The translations under genes were made by a program, and so were the position numbers. From assembly GCF_022354825.1 (NCBI RefSeq), contig NZ_CP031168.1, positions 7,306,501 to 7,370,500 of the forward strand: a stretch of 64,000 nt of DNA, given 5' to 3'. The stretch comes from Paenibacillus sp. H1-7. Lineage in GTDB: Bacteria > Bacillota > Bacilli > Paenibacillales > NBRC-103111. The notes beneath the pieces were generated by a model, which saw only the letters and a program-made list of their open reading frames with translations, searched no databases and was not told the DNA's origin. Below, piece after piece: positions 26,863 through 34,409 of this stretch; positions within the stretch are counted from its first letter, which is position 1, and each line of letters opens with the position of its first letter.

Positions 26863-28060
26863 CCGCCGTCACCTCCTTCACCGGTGAATATTGCCCTGCT
26901 AATGCCCCCAGCACGGCTCCGCGCACAATGACGCCGACAATACGGCCAGTCTCATTAATAACGGCAACGGGATATTTGGCCGTCCCGCTTATTTCAAACA
27001 ATTCGTTCAGCAGCATCTCCGGCGCTACGGTAGGAACGTTCCGGATGACGATATCCTCCAGCGTCCGGCCTTCCCGCGCAGCCGCGGAAGCATCCTCCGC
27101 CGTAATAACGCCGATCAGCCGCTTGGACCGGTCAACGACGAACAAGTTCGATATGCCGCTTTCGCGCATAAGCTGAAGGGCAACGCGCGGCCCGCGGTCC
27201 AGAGCGATCGTTTCCGGTCTCCGCATGACGTGCGCCGCTGTCAGCACTTTCGACAAATCCACATCTTCGACGAACCGTTCCACGTATTCGTTGGCCGGAT
27301 TGATCATAATCTCTTCCGGCGTGCCGATCTGTACGATGGCTCCGTCCTTCATAAGCGCGATCCGGTCTCCGATTCGCAGCGCTTCATCCAGATCGTGCGT
27401 AATGAAGACGATCGTTTTTTTCATCGTTTCCTGAAGCTCCAGCAGTTCGTCCTGCATATCCTTGCGAATAAGCGGATCCAACGCGCTGAACGCCTCATCC
27501 ATGAACAAAATATCCGGGTCGTTGGCAAGCGCTCTCGCAAGACCGACCCTCTGCTGCATGCCTCCGCTCAACTGGTCGGGATAGCTGTGCTCCCAGCCCT
27601 TCAAGCCGACCAGCTCCAGCGACGCCATCGCCTTTTCCCTGCGGACCGCTTTGTCTATGCCCTGAACCTCCAGGCCGTATTCCGCATTTTCAACAACGGT
27701 GCGATGCGGGAACAAGGCGAATTTTTGAAATACCATACTGATCTGCTCTCTCCGTACCCGCCTTAGCTCCTCTTGATTCATCTTGACGATGTCTTTGCCG
27801 TGCACGGCAATCGATCCGGCCGTCGGCTCAATCAGACGGTTTAAGAGACGGATGAGCGTGGACTTCCCGCTTCCCGACAAGCCCATAATGACGAAGATCT
27901 CCCCGGGCTCGATCGTAAAGCTGACTTTGTTGACCCCTATCGTATGCTTCGTTTCTTTGTAAATCTGCTCTTTCGACTTCCCATTCGCAAGGTGCATCAG
28001 CGCACTTTCCGGATTAGGGCCGAACACCTTCGTTAGCTCCTTCACCTCGATAATGGCCAA
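26834..28060 (-). CDS. opuAA: Glycine betaine ABC transporter ATPase with CBS domains
   Basis: A 408-residue ABC ATPase: Walker A GLSGSGKST, signature LSGGMQQRV, Walker B ILFMDEAFSALD. The C-terminal 130 residues form two CBS modules, the part that senses ionic strength or nucleotides in OpuA-type transporters. It energises betaine uptake under osmotic stress. The start is a TTG with GAGGTGAT 3 bases before it (GAGG spaced 7). First gene of the operon, divergent from the GbsR-type regulator; a strong promoter lies upstream. Confidence 0.93.
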   Translation of the reverse strand: MAIIEVKELTKVFGPNPESALMHLANGKSKEQIYKETKHTIGVNKVSFTIEPGEIFVIMGLSGSGKSTLIRLLNRLIEPTAGSIAVHGKDIVKMNQEELRRVRREQISMVFQKFALFPHRTVVENAEYGLEVQGIDKAVRREKAMASLELVGLKGWEHSYPDQLSGGMQQRVGLARALANDPDILFMDEAFSALDPLIRKDMQDELLELQETMKKTIVFITHDLDEALRIGDRIALMKDGAIVQIGTPEEIMINPANEYVERFVEDVDLSKVLTAAHVMRRPETIALDRGPRVALQLMRESGISNLFVVDRSKRLIGVITAEDASAAAREGRTLEDIVIRNVPTVAPEMLLNELFEISGTAKYPVAVINETGRIVGVIVRGAVLGALAGQYSPVKEVTADEHAAEATS

Positions 28061-28091
28061 GGTATCACCTCATTCCAGTTTGTTTCCAGTT

Positions 28092-28130
28092 CACTTAACT
28101 AAGTGTAAAGAAAGCAATCTGATGAGTCAA
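28092..28130 (-). promoter_or_regulatory. opuA promoter with a palindrome over the -10
   Basis: On the minus strand TTGACT (28130-28125), 17 bases and TACACT (28107-28102). The palindrome CACTTA-AC-TAAGTG at 28092-28105 overlaps the -10 and is a candidate GbsR operator. Confidence 0.7.
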
Positions 28131-28154
28131 CACTTTTTTTAGTTTATTTCGTAC

Positions 28155-28172
28155 GTACAGAAAAAACTGTAC
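28155..28172. promoter_or_regulatory. Second inverted repeat in the opuA/gbsR intergenic region
   Basis: GTACAG-AAAAAA-CTGTAC lies 25 bases upstream of the opuA -35 and in the leader region of the divergent regulator. It could bind the same regulator or another one. No T-run makes it a terminator. Confidence 0.5.
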
Positions 28173-28319
28173 AATGTTTTATTTCATTTCCTCCCGTATG
28201 CTCCGTTATGTTTGCTTAACGGCCGCTTTACAATCGTTGCATTGTTTTTTACAATAGTCGTGAGTTCTAATCAGGCGGGCGATCCGGATTTAGGACATCG
28301 ACAGAGGAGAGTGTGCAAT

Positions 28320-28895
28320 ATGGACGGGCTCGAAGGAATGACACCCGAGCAGGAAATCGCGATTCAGAAAGCGCGTAAGCGCGTCATTGAGTCCATCGGC
28401 AAAAATATGGATTTGTACGGGATCACTCTGTCCCACGGACTTTTATACGGTTTGATGTTCTTCCAAAATAAACCGATGACGCTTGACGATATGGGCAAGG
28501 CCATGGAGATGAGCAAGACGAGCATGAGCATGGGGATTCGTACGCTGCTCGATCTGAAGATGGTCAATCAGGTGTGGGAAAAAGGATCGCGGAAAGATCT
28601 TTATGAGGTGGAATCGGACTGGTATCAAACCTTCGCCGATTATTTCGGAATCAAGTGGCGCAAAGCGGTGGAAATTAACCAGCAGTCGCTGCGCAAGTCA
28701 TTGGCCGAGCTGCGCGATTTGACGGACCGTTATCCGGACGATGAATCGTTTCAAGCCCAGCTGGCCGCCGATACGCATAAAATCAAAGAAGCTCTTGCCT
28801 ACTACGCTTGGCTCGGAAAGCTTATAGATTCGTTCGAATCCGGAGACATTTATCAGTTTATTCCCAAGGAAGCGCCCGACAACGACGGCAAATAA
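28320..28895 (+). CDS. GbsR/MarR-type regulator, probable repressor of opuA
   Basis: A 191-residue winged-helix protein of the GbsR family: ARKRVIESIGKNMDLYGI, then the HTH segment MTLDDMGKAMEMSKTSMSMGIRTLLDL within about residues 55-85, and a helical C-terminus. Bacillus GbsR and OpuAR sense choline and repress betaine synthesis or uptake genes. The ATG at 28320 has GAGGAG about 10 bases upstream; an in-frame ATG at 28212 would add a non-conserved 36-residue tail. It faces opuAA divergently with two palindromes in between. Confidence 0.88.
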   Translation: MDGLEGMTPEQEIAIQKARKRVIESIGKNMDLYGITLSHGLLYGLMFFQNKPMTLDDMGKAMEMSKTSMSMGIRTLLDLKMVNQVWEKGSRKDLYEVESDWYQTFADYFGIKWRKAVEINQQSLRKSLAELRDLTDRYPDDESFQAQLAADTHKIKEALAYYAWLGKLIDSFESGDIYQFIPKEAPDNDGK

Positions 28896-28937
28896 GCCAA
28901 CCATAGAGCGACGTACTTCAAGAGTGAGGAAAAACAA

Positions 28938-28970
28938 AAAAGCCAAGCGATCGATAAGATCCTTGGCTTT
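28938..28970. terminator. Bidirectional terminator
   Basis: AAAGCCAAG-GATC pairs with GATC-CTTGGCTTT (one bulged C), flanked by A-rich and T-rich tracts. It separates the convergent GbsR-type and TetR genes. Confidence 0.85.
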
Positions 28971-28983
28971 CTATTTTACCGCA

Positions 28984-29586
28984 TCAGCCCTCGCCGCCAT
29001 CCGCCGCACCGAGCGCCCTCATGATAAACAGACAGGCGTATTCCGCCGTTTCCTCTACGGTAGCTTCCCGCCCGGCTAAGAGCGGCTGAAGCATGGTCGC
29101 TTTTTTCATCGACAAGGCCGTGCTTACAACGAAAATCAAAGTGTGGTCCAACGATTCATAGCGAAACCGTCCGGCCTGCTTTCCCTTTTCGAGCATCTCC
29201 CTTATTTTCATCCAGAAGGGTAACGTCCGCTCTTGAATTTGCGGCGCACGCTGCGAGTTCGCAGCAAACTCCTGCTGAATGATGGAAGCCAGCTCCGGGT
29301 CGTTCATGCAAAACCATACGATCTCCCGGATCAGCAGCCCTAGTCCTTTCACCGGCTCTCTTAGCTGCTCCTCCACCTCATGCAGGCGATGACCGACGAA
29401 AAAATAATCGAACAAGGCATGGAACACTTTTTCCTTGCCGCCAAAATAGTACGAAACCAGCGCTACATTCGCGCCCGCTTCTTCACAAATTTGCCGGACG
29501 CTTGTTCCGTCAAACCCTTGCAGAGCAAACAGCTTTTTGGCTGCCAGCAAAATGCGTATTTTCATATCCGATTCCGCGTGTGCCAT
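28984..29586 (-). CDS. TetR-family transcriptional regulator
   Basis: A 200-residue TetR protein: helix-turn-helix within about residues 28-50 (TSVRQICEEAGANVALVSYYF) and a C-terminal helical domain of the type found in CecR/YbiH-like regulators. AAGGAG stands 7 bases before the ATG. Its own upstream region shows no obvious operator. A likely target is the ABC-2-type permease gene 1.2 kb upstream on the same strand, whose promoter carries TetR-like palindromes; this link is inference from proximity. Confidence 0.85.
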   Translation of the reverse strand: MAHAESDMKIRILLAAKKLFALQGFDGTSVRQICEEAGANVALVSYYFGGKEKVFHALFDYFFVGHRLHEVEEQLREPVKGLGLLIREIVWFCMNDPELASIIQQEFAANSQRAPQIQERTLPFWMKIREMLEKGKQAGRFRYESLDHTLIFVVSTALSMKKATMLQPLLAGREATVEETAEYACLFIMRALGAADGGEG

Positions 29587-29823
29587 TGGTATCTCCTTAC
29601 ATATTCCTTTATGAGAGCTCCCAGCTGCAAGCCATGCTCTTTTCTTATTGCTGCATTTCTTCTATTATGAAACTTTATTGGGCGGAGCGCAAGCGATTGC
29701 AAAGCAGCTCCATTCACTCCCGTACGGTACTTATTTATCCTAATTGATGCAACAATAACCGCCCGTTCGTCGTCGATCATTCCGGGAGAGGTAATCCCAT
29801 CATTGTAGAGAGGACCATGCATT

Positions 29824-30795
29824 GTGTACGACATAGCGATTTTAAGTTATACCGGTATTGTCATTCAGACCGTAGCGCTTATCGGGCTCTATTTCATCTA
29901 CCGGAAACGGGAACACCTGGAAAATGGATTTGCCTTGAAGCTGTTAGGCTATTTTATGCTCGGCTGCTTCTCCTTCAGCTGGAACTCTCTGTCCATCCCG
30001 CTTGGAATAGCGGCATATTTGTTGTGTTTCCGCCCGGTATTGAATCCGGCTCCGAAACGCAAAGCCGTATTTGTCGGCTTCCTGGTGTTTTTGAGCGGCT
30101 TCGTCTATCATCTGCTGCCGGACCATTATGTGTCCAGCCACCAAGTGGACGTTCCTGCATCCGACTCGAACATTTACCAGATGAACTGGAAGAGCGACTG
30201 GAACGAAATATCCCGCTACACCGGAACCGATGCCATCGTACAGGACGTCCGCGTCAACTTCGAGCCTGACGGGACGCTCGAGCAGTTAAACATGAATCTG
30301 GTCCGCGATTCGAATACGGATCATGCCGTTTACTATGCCATCACACTTGACCCGGATCAATCCGAATATCGTATTCAGTACAGCCAGACGCACCCTAAAG
30401 ATCCGAGGAAGCCTTCCGTCTCAACGAACGGCGGCACAGGCCCGTCTCGTCCGCTCTCCGTTCAGCATGTACGAATGGCTTCCCTGATCCAAACGTTGAC
30501 CGATCATTCCGTTAAAGACCTGCTGCCTCCCGGGCAAGCCGATGGAGACGGATTCGGCATTTCGGTAGACGGGCAGCTTTGGAGCAGCCATGTCCCCGGT
30601 CCGTCCGAAACGGCTTTTGCGATCGACAAAAAAAAGATCCAGCCGCTGGAATCCGGACAGCCGGTTCCGCTGCCTTCTTTTTACCGGATTCTCTTTTACC
30701 GTATGGTGAAAGACCCGCCGCAATATACCAAAGACGGATCATACACAGTGAGCAGCCGCAGCGAGCAGACCCGTCATTGCTACGTTGCTCCTTAA
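29824..30795 (+). CDS. Membrane protein of unknown function
   Basis: A 323-residue protein that I do not recognise. Three to four hydrophobic helices fill the first 95 residues; the rest is a soluble polar domain of about 220 residues with beta character, probably outside the membrane. The start is a GTG about 10 bases after AGAGG. It ends 13 bases before the convergent ABC-2-type permease gene with no terminator between. No conserved catalytic motif is apparent. Confidence 0.65.
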   Translation: MYDIAILSYTGIVIQTVALIGLYFIYRKREHLENGFALKLLGYFMLGCFSFSWNSLSIPLGIAAYLLCFRPVLNPAPKRKAVFVGFLVFLSGFVYHLLPDHYVSSHQVDVPASDSNIYQMNWKSDWNEISRYTGTDAIVQDVRVNFEPDGTLEQLNMNLVRDSNTDHAVYYAITLDPDQSEYRIQYSQTHPKDPRKPSVSTNGGTGPSRPLSVQHVRMASLIQTLTDHSVKDLLPPGQADGDGFGISVDGQLWSSHVPGPSETAFAIDKKKIQPLESGQPVPLPSFYRILFYRMVKDPPQYTKDGSYTVSSRSEQTRHCYVAP

Positions 30796-30808
30796 TCCGG
30801 CGGGCGGG

Positions 30809-31978
30809 TTAGGCTCGGGATAATTCCGGCCGGGAAGGAGCGGTACGTGCGCCCGTTTCCTTGCGCAAGCCGACTGCCGCGGTAGCCAGCCCCCCGCATA
30901 CCAGAGCGATGATCGCCAGCGCCCCTGCATCGGAGCCTGCTCCCGGTCCACCGAACAAGATGTTCATCATTCCTTCGACGGCATACGTAGCAGGCAAATA
31001 ATCGCTAAGCGTCAAATAGAAGCTCGACAGCAGCTCCCGCGGCACCATCGCTCCCGAAGAGACGAGCTGAACGGACAGCATCGCTATGTTAAACAGCATT
31101 CCCGCCATGCCGAAAGCAAGCAGGAACAGCTGGGAGAACAGCATAAACGTGAACAAAAATAACGTCTGGAACAGCCACATCGCCACAAAACCCCCGGCCG
31201 ATTCGCCTCCAAGCGCCATCACAAGCGAGCAGCCTACCAATGCAATTACGACGGATGAAGCGATGTTGATGATCATTCTCGCACCAAATTTACCCCATTT
31301 GCCCGTCAATTCGGTGGATGGGATCGATAGCGTCGACTGCTGCAAATTCATCCCCATAATCATTGTGCCGACGAAGGAAGCTAGCACCAGCATCATAGGA
31401 ATCATTTGATTCGCCATATTGCGGACCGGATGCGTATATTCGATGGCCCCCTGCACTTTGTCCGCGATCCCCTGAGCGATCCCTTGGGCTTGCTGCGGAG
31501 CCATATTCGTTTGCGCCAAAACAGCCTGCGCTCCCGCCGCTGCAGCTTCTTTGTTCACCGTCGTGGTGATGCCATTGGCGACACCTTGCATGATGCTTTT
31601 GATTAAAGCAGGATTGGATTCGTTGATCGTGTAGCCGATCTGCCCTTTTTGTCCGGCGGATTGAAGCTGCCGGGTAAAATCGGCCGGTATGTGAAGCACC
31701 ATTTGCACGTCTCTCCGTTCCAATTGGGCCAGCGCTTCCGTATGGGACGCTTCCTCACGGATCTCGAAAGGCAGGCTTGCCTTTACTTTCTCAGCGATGG
31801 TACGACCCATTCCGCTGTCCTCGTTCACTACAGCAATTTTCAGATGCCTGGTATTGTCCGTAACCCCTGCGTATCCGGTCATCCAGATGACGCTAAAAAT
31901 AATTTGGAACATCATGGCCGTAACGATCCCTATGATCGTCGTCGGTCTTTTCAAATACTCGCGCAGCGCAGGCAGCAT
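30809..31978 (-). CDS. ABC-2-type / YhgE-Pip-like membrane permease
   Basis: A 389-residue protein with one N-terminal helix, a large extracytoplasmic domain (about residues 40-185, with AVVNEDSGM), and five to six C-terminal helices (190-375). This is the topology of ABC-2 exporters and of YhgE/Pip proteins. No ATPase gene is adjacent, so it either pairs with one elsewhere or acts as a YhgE-like envelope protein. The promoter has perfect -35 and -10 elements followed by TetR-like operators, suggesting induction by a toxic compound. The substrate is unknown. Confidence 0.8.
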   Translation of the reverse strand: MLPALREYLKRPTTIIGIVTAMMFQIIFSVIWMTGYAGVTDNTRHLKIAVVNEDSGMGRTIAEKVKASLPFEIREEASHTEALAQLERRDVQMVLHIPADFTRQLQSAGQKGQIGYTINESNPALIKSIMQGVANGITTTVNKEAAAAGAQAVLAQTNMAPQQAQGIAQGIADKVQGAIEYTHPVRNMANQMIPMMLVLASFVGTMIMGMNLQQSTLSIPSTELTGKWGKFGARMIINIASSVVIALVGCSLVMALGGESAGGFVAMWLFQTLFLFTFMLFSQLFLLAFGMAGMLFNIAMLSVQLVSSGAMVPRELLSSFYLTLSDYLPATYAVEGMMNILFGGPGAGSDAGALAIIALVCGGLATAAVGLRKETGARTAPSRPELSRA

Positions 31979-32004
31979 GTATGAATCTCTCCTCTATGTA
32001 GGTC

Positions 32005-32067
32005 TTAAACGTTTATTTTAATTAAACGTTTGTTTAAATTATAAAAGCTATATGTCGGTCCTGTCAA
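32005..32067 (-). promoter_or_regulatory. Promoter and tandem TetR-like operators of the ABC-2-type permease
   Basis: On the minus strand TTGACA (32067-32062), 18 bases and TATAAT (32043-32038) match consensus exactly. Just downstream lies TTAAAC-GTTT-GTTTAA (32022-32037), a perfect inverted repeat, and a weaker copy 17 bp further on (from 32005). The layout suggests tight repression. Confidence 0.75.
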
Positions 32068-32202
32068 CAGCTTCTCGGTTTCATGGCTCGCCGCCGCCGA
32101 AGGCCACCCGCGAAAGGCTCCCCACCCCCACCCGAAAGAGTAAGGAGCCTTCCCATCATGGCAGTAGCAGCGCGTTAATCAGCACGCGCATTACCTACTG
32201 TG

Positions 32203-32472
32203 TCATTTTAAGCCGCAGCGCAAGATGATCACGAGCAGAATGAACAGAACCAGAATTGTTCCTGCTGATGATACCCCGCCTACATGGCAACCATGATGGT
32301 GATGTTTTTTCGGCCCGTAAATGTTGATTTCTTCGTAGCTGGCATGAACATTAACCGGTCCCATAGGGTAAGACATTGGCGCAGTCATTGGTGCAGATAT
32401 TGGCGCAGGACCCATAGGCATTTGCATCGCAGGGGAAGTCATTGGCATTGGCATCGGTTTGTATTTTTCCAT
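32203..32472 (-). CDS. Small YjcZ-like protein with Met/Pro- and His-rich N-terminal region
   Basis: An 89-residue protein. The first 45 residues are a Met-Pro-rich repeat (PMPMPM, APMTAPMSYPMGP), followed by a histidine run (KKHHHHGCHVGG) and a C-terminal hydrophobic helix with GTILVLFILLVIIL, the hallmark of YjcZ-type small sporulation proteins. The Met and His clusters could bind metal ions. GGAGG lies about 8 bases before the ATG at 32472; an upstream in-frame start at 32538 has no ribosome site. Probably a membrane-inserted spore or envelope peptide. Confidence 0.7.
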   Translation of the reverse strand: MEKYKPMPMPMTSPAMQMPMGPAPISAPMTAPMSYPMGPVNVHASYEEINIYGPKKHHHHGCHVGGVSSAGTILVLFILLVIILRCGLK

Positions 32473-32725
32473 GAGGACACCTCCGTAATTTGTAGGGCGT
32501 GCTCCTATCGAACACACCAACAGTCTATGGCAATACACCTACTTGGAACACGGCTATTCACCCATATCCCGAAAAATTAGACGCTAGCCCTTGAAAAAGC
32601 GGTACAAACGCAGTTTCGTACAAGCAACTTTTGGGAATAAAATGCGTCAAAATAGTTAATAAATATTTCCACAGATGGAAAAGCGCTAGCAAGCTTGTCC
32701 CCTTTTCCTCTGGAGGCTAAGCATC
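32473..32725. other. Intergenic region upstream of two divergent small genes
   Basis: The 341-base stretch 32473-32813 has no convincing reading frame. Its left part is AT-rich and shows no clear sigma-A promoter I can defend. Its right part is the tandem hairpin repeat described next. Confidence 0.5.
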
Positions 32726-32805
32726 ATGCTTTCGAAGTAAGTTTTGCTCCTCGCAAAACTCAGTAATGCTTTCGAAGCCAGCTTTCCTTCGGAAAGCTCT
32801 TAGGA
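32726..32805 (+). repeat. Two tandem 40-bp units, each with a hairpin
   Basis: Both units begin ATGCTTTCGAAG (32726 and 32766). Unit 1 has the stem AGTTTTGC/GCAAAACT (32740-32760), unit 2 AGCTTTCC/GGAAAGCT (32780-32798). The stems differ in sequence yet remain fully paired, so structure seems conserved. The second hairpin ends four bases before the ribosome site of the next gene. Confidence 0.8.
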
Positions 32806-32813
32806 GGGATCCC

Positions 32814-33038
32814 ATGAAAAAAACGCACGAAACCAAGCCGGAGCCGGCACGAACCGATTCCGAAGCCGAATACGTCAATCCTCTAATGCTGGATATGCAA
32901 AAAATCGAAGGCGGCGGAACGCCGAAAAAGGCCGACTTGGATTCCATGCCATCCCCAATCCGATATTTCGGCTACTTTTTCTTTGCCTCGGCAACCATCA
33001 TGCTGATCGTCGGGTTATGGATGCAATTTATGAAGTAA
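32814..33038 (+). CDS. Small C-terminal-anchored membrane protein, unknown
   Basis: A 74-residue protein: a charged, polar N-terminal 50 residues and one hydrophobic helix near the C-terminus (YFGYFFFASATIMLIVGLW). I do not recognise a named family. GGAGGG lies 6 bases before the ATG at 32814; the frame is open upstream to 32766, but that part is the hairpin repeat. The leader RNA would carry one or two stable hairpins directly before the ribosome site, so its translation may be modulated. Confidence 0.6.
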   Translation: MKKTHETKPEPARTDSEAEYVNPLMLDMQKIEGGGTPKKADLDSMPSPIRYFGYFFFASATIMLIVGLWMQFMK

Positions 33039-33119
33039 AGCGGCTGCAGCAGCTTGATTGAAGCCTTAAGCGTTAGCATCATTTATAAGTCAAAGCCTGA
33101 ACGACATGCGAAATATGCG

Positions 33120-33158
33120 CAAAAAGCAGGGAAGCCCGCACTGCCGCGGACTTCCCTG
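33120..33158 (-). terminator. Terminator of the murR-anmK operon
   Basis: CAGGGAAG-CCGC pairs with GCGG-CTTCCCTG, followed on the minus strand by CTTTTTGCGC. It lies 10 bases beyond the anmK stop codon. Confidence 0.8.
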
Positions 33159-33167
33159 TAAGCGCTT

Positions 33168-34409
33168 TTATAGCGTTAAATGGCCCAATATCACTTGCTT
33201 ATCCGCACCCGTCACCGCCGGCAAATTGCCGGGCTTGCCCATCAGCGACTGGTGCCCCAGCACGGCAAAGGCAATCGCCTCGCGCGCATCGTCCTGCATG
33301 CCGTGTTCGGCAGTGGTCGAAAGCTTCGTGCTGTCCGGGAGCATGCTGCGCATCATGGAGAGCATCGTCTTATTATGCGCGCCTCCGCCCGAAACAATCA
33401 CTTCCCCGATCCCCGTTGCCGGAAAAACAAATTGCTCGTACGACTGTACGATCGATCGGGCCGTCAACGCGGTCGCCGAGGCGGCAATATCTTCAAAGCG
33501 GAGCTGCCTGCGTCTGCCTTCCGCCAAAAAACGTGCAGCGTAATCGGAGCCGTATACTTCCCTGCCCGTGCTTTTGGGAGGAACCCGCCGATAAAACTCG
33601 TCGCTGTCGTAAAACAACGCAACCAGCTCCTCGCAAACCTCGCCCGAGGCGGCAATGGCTCCGCCTTCATCGTACTGCAGCCTGCCTCCGCTCTCTTCAC
33701 GGACCAATGCGTCGACGACCATATTGCCCGGCCCGGTATCGTAAGCGTACACCTCTTCACCGGTTGAACGTGCCGGAATGACGGTGGCGTTGCCGATGCC
33801 GCCGATATTTTGCACGATGCGCCCCTCACCCGGATGCCCGAACAGCAGGCTGTCCAGATATGGAGCCAGCGGTGCTCCTTCACCTCCCGCAGCCATATCG
33901 CGGGCACGCAGATTGCCAATGACGTGGATGCCCGTTCGTTCGGCGACCACGGCGGTTTCGCCAATCTGCAGCGTCGAGCGGACAGCTACAGGTCCGGTCG
34001 GACCCGGGAAATCGCTCCGCTCCGGCGCATGCCAAATCGTCTGGCCATGCATGCTTATCGCATCGACCTCCGACGGCTTCATCCCCGCCGATTGCAATAG
34101 AAGCTGAACCGCATGGGCATACCATTCGGACACCCCGAAGTGGGCCGTTACAAGCTCATCCAACCTAGCGGTGTCGACCGCGCACAAGCGGATGAGCCTA
34201 TCGCGAAGCTCCTTAGAGAACGGAACGTATTGGAATGCTGCCATGGTTAAAGACTTGATAGTGCCTCCTGAATCAGCACCGGTATCCGTATCGATTTGAA
34301 CCAAAGCCGCATCCACACCGTCCAGCGATGTTCCGGACATAATGCCGATAACAAAATGCCGTTGTTTGGCTCTATATGACGCCCACATCGGAAAACTGCC
34401 TTCCCTCAC
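33168..34409 (-). CDS. anmK: Anhydro-N-acetylmuramic acid kinase
   Basis: A 413-residue kinase of the ASKHA fold. The N-terminal phosphate loop GIMSGTSLDGVDAAL and DTGPGNMVVDAL with VSGGGAHN near the C-terminus are diagnostic for AnmK. The enzyme opens 1,6-anhydroMurNAc and phosphorylates it to MurNAc-6-phosphate, the substrate of MurQ. The GTG at 34409 overlaps the nagZ stop (GTGA) with GGGAGGG 8 bases upstream; an ATG at 34388 is a possible alternative. Last gene of the operon. As no lytic transglycosylase is encoded here, the true substrate could be anhydroMurNAc from outside or MurNAc itself. Confidence 0.92.
   Translation of the reverse strand: MREGSFPMWASYRAKQRHFVIGIMSGTSLDGVDAALVQIDTDTGADSGGTIKSLTMAAFQYVPFSKELRDRLIRLCAVDTARLDELVTAHFGVSEWYAHAVQLLLQSAGMKPSEVDAISMHGQTIWHAPERSDFPGPTGPVAVRSTLQIGETAVVAERTGIHVIGNLRARDMAAGGEGAPLAPYLDSLLFGHPGEGRIVQNIGGIGNATVIPARSTGEEVYAYDTGPGNMVVDALVREESGGRLQYDEGGAIAASGEVCEELVALFYDSDEFYRRVPPKSTGREVYGSDYAARFLAEGRRRQLRFEDIAASATALTARSIVQSYEQFVFPATGIGEVIVSGGGAHNKTMLSMMRSMLPDSTKLSTTAEHGMQDDAREAIAFAVLGHQSLMGKPGNLPAVTGADKQVILGHLTL

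Noticed and set aside
32114..32151. AAGGCTCC / GGAGCCTT hairpin as a terminator
   Set aside because: Eight good base pairs but a 22-base loop and no T-run on either strand.
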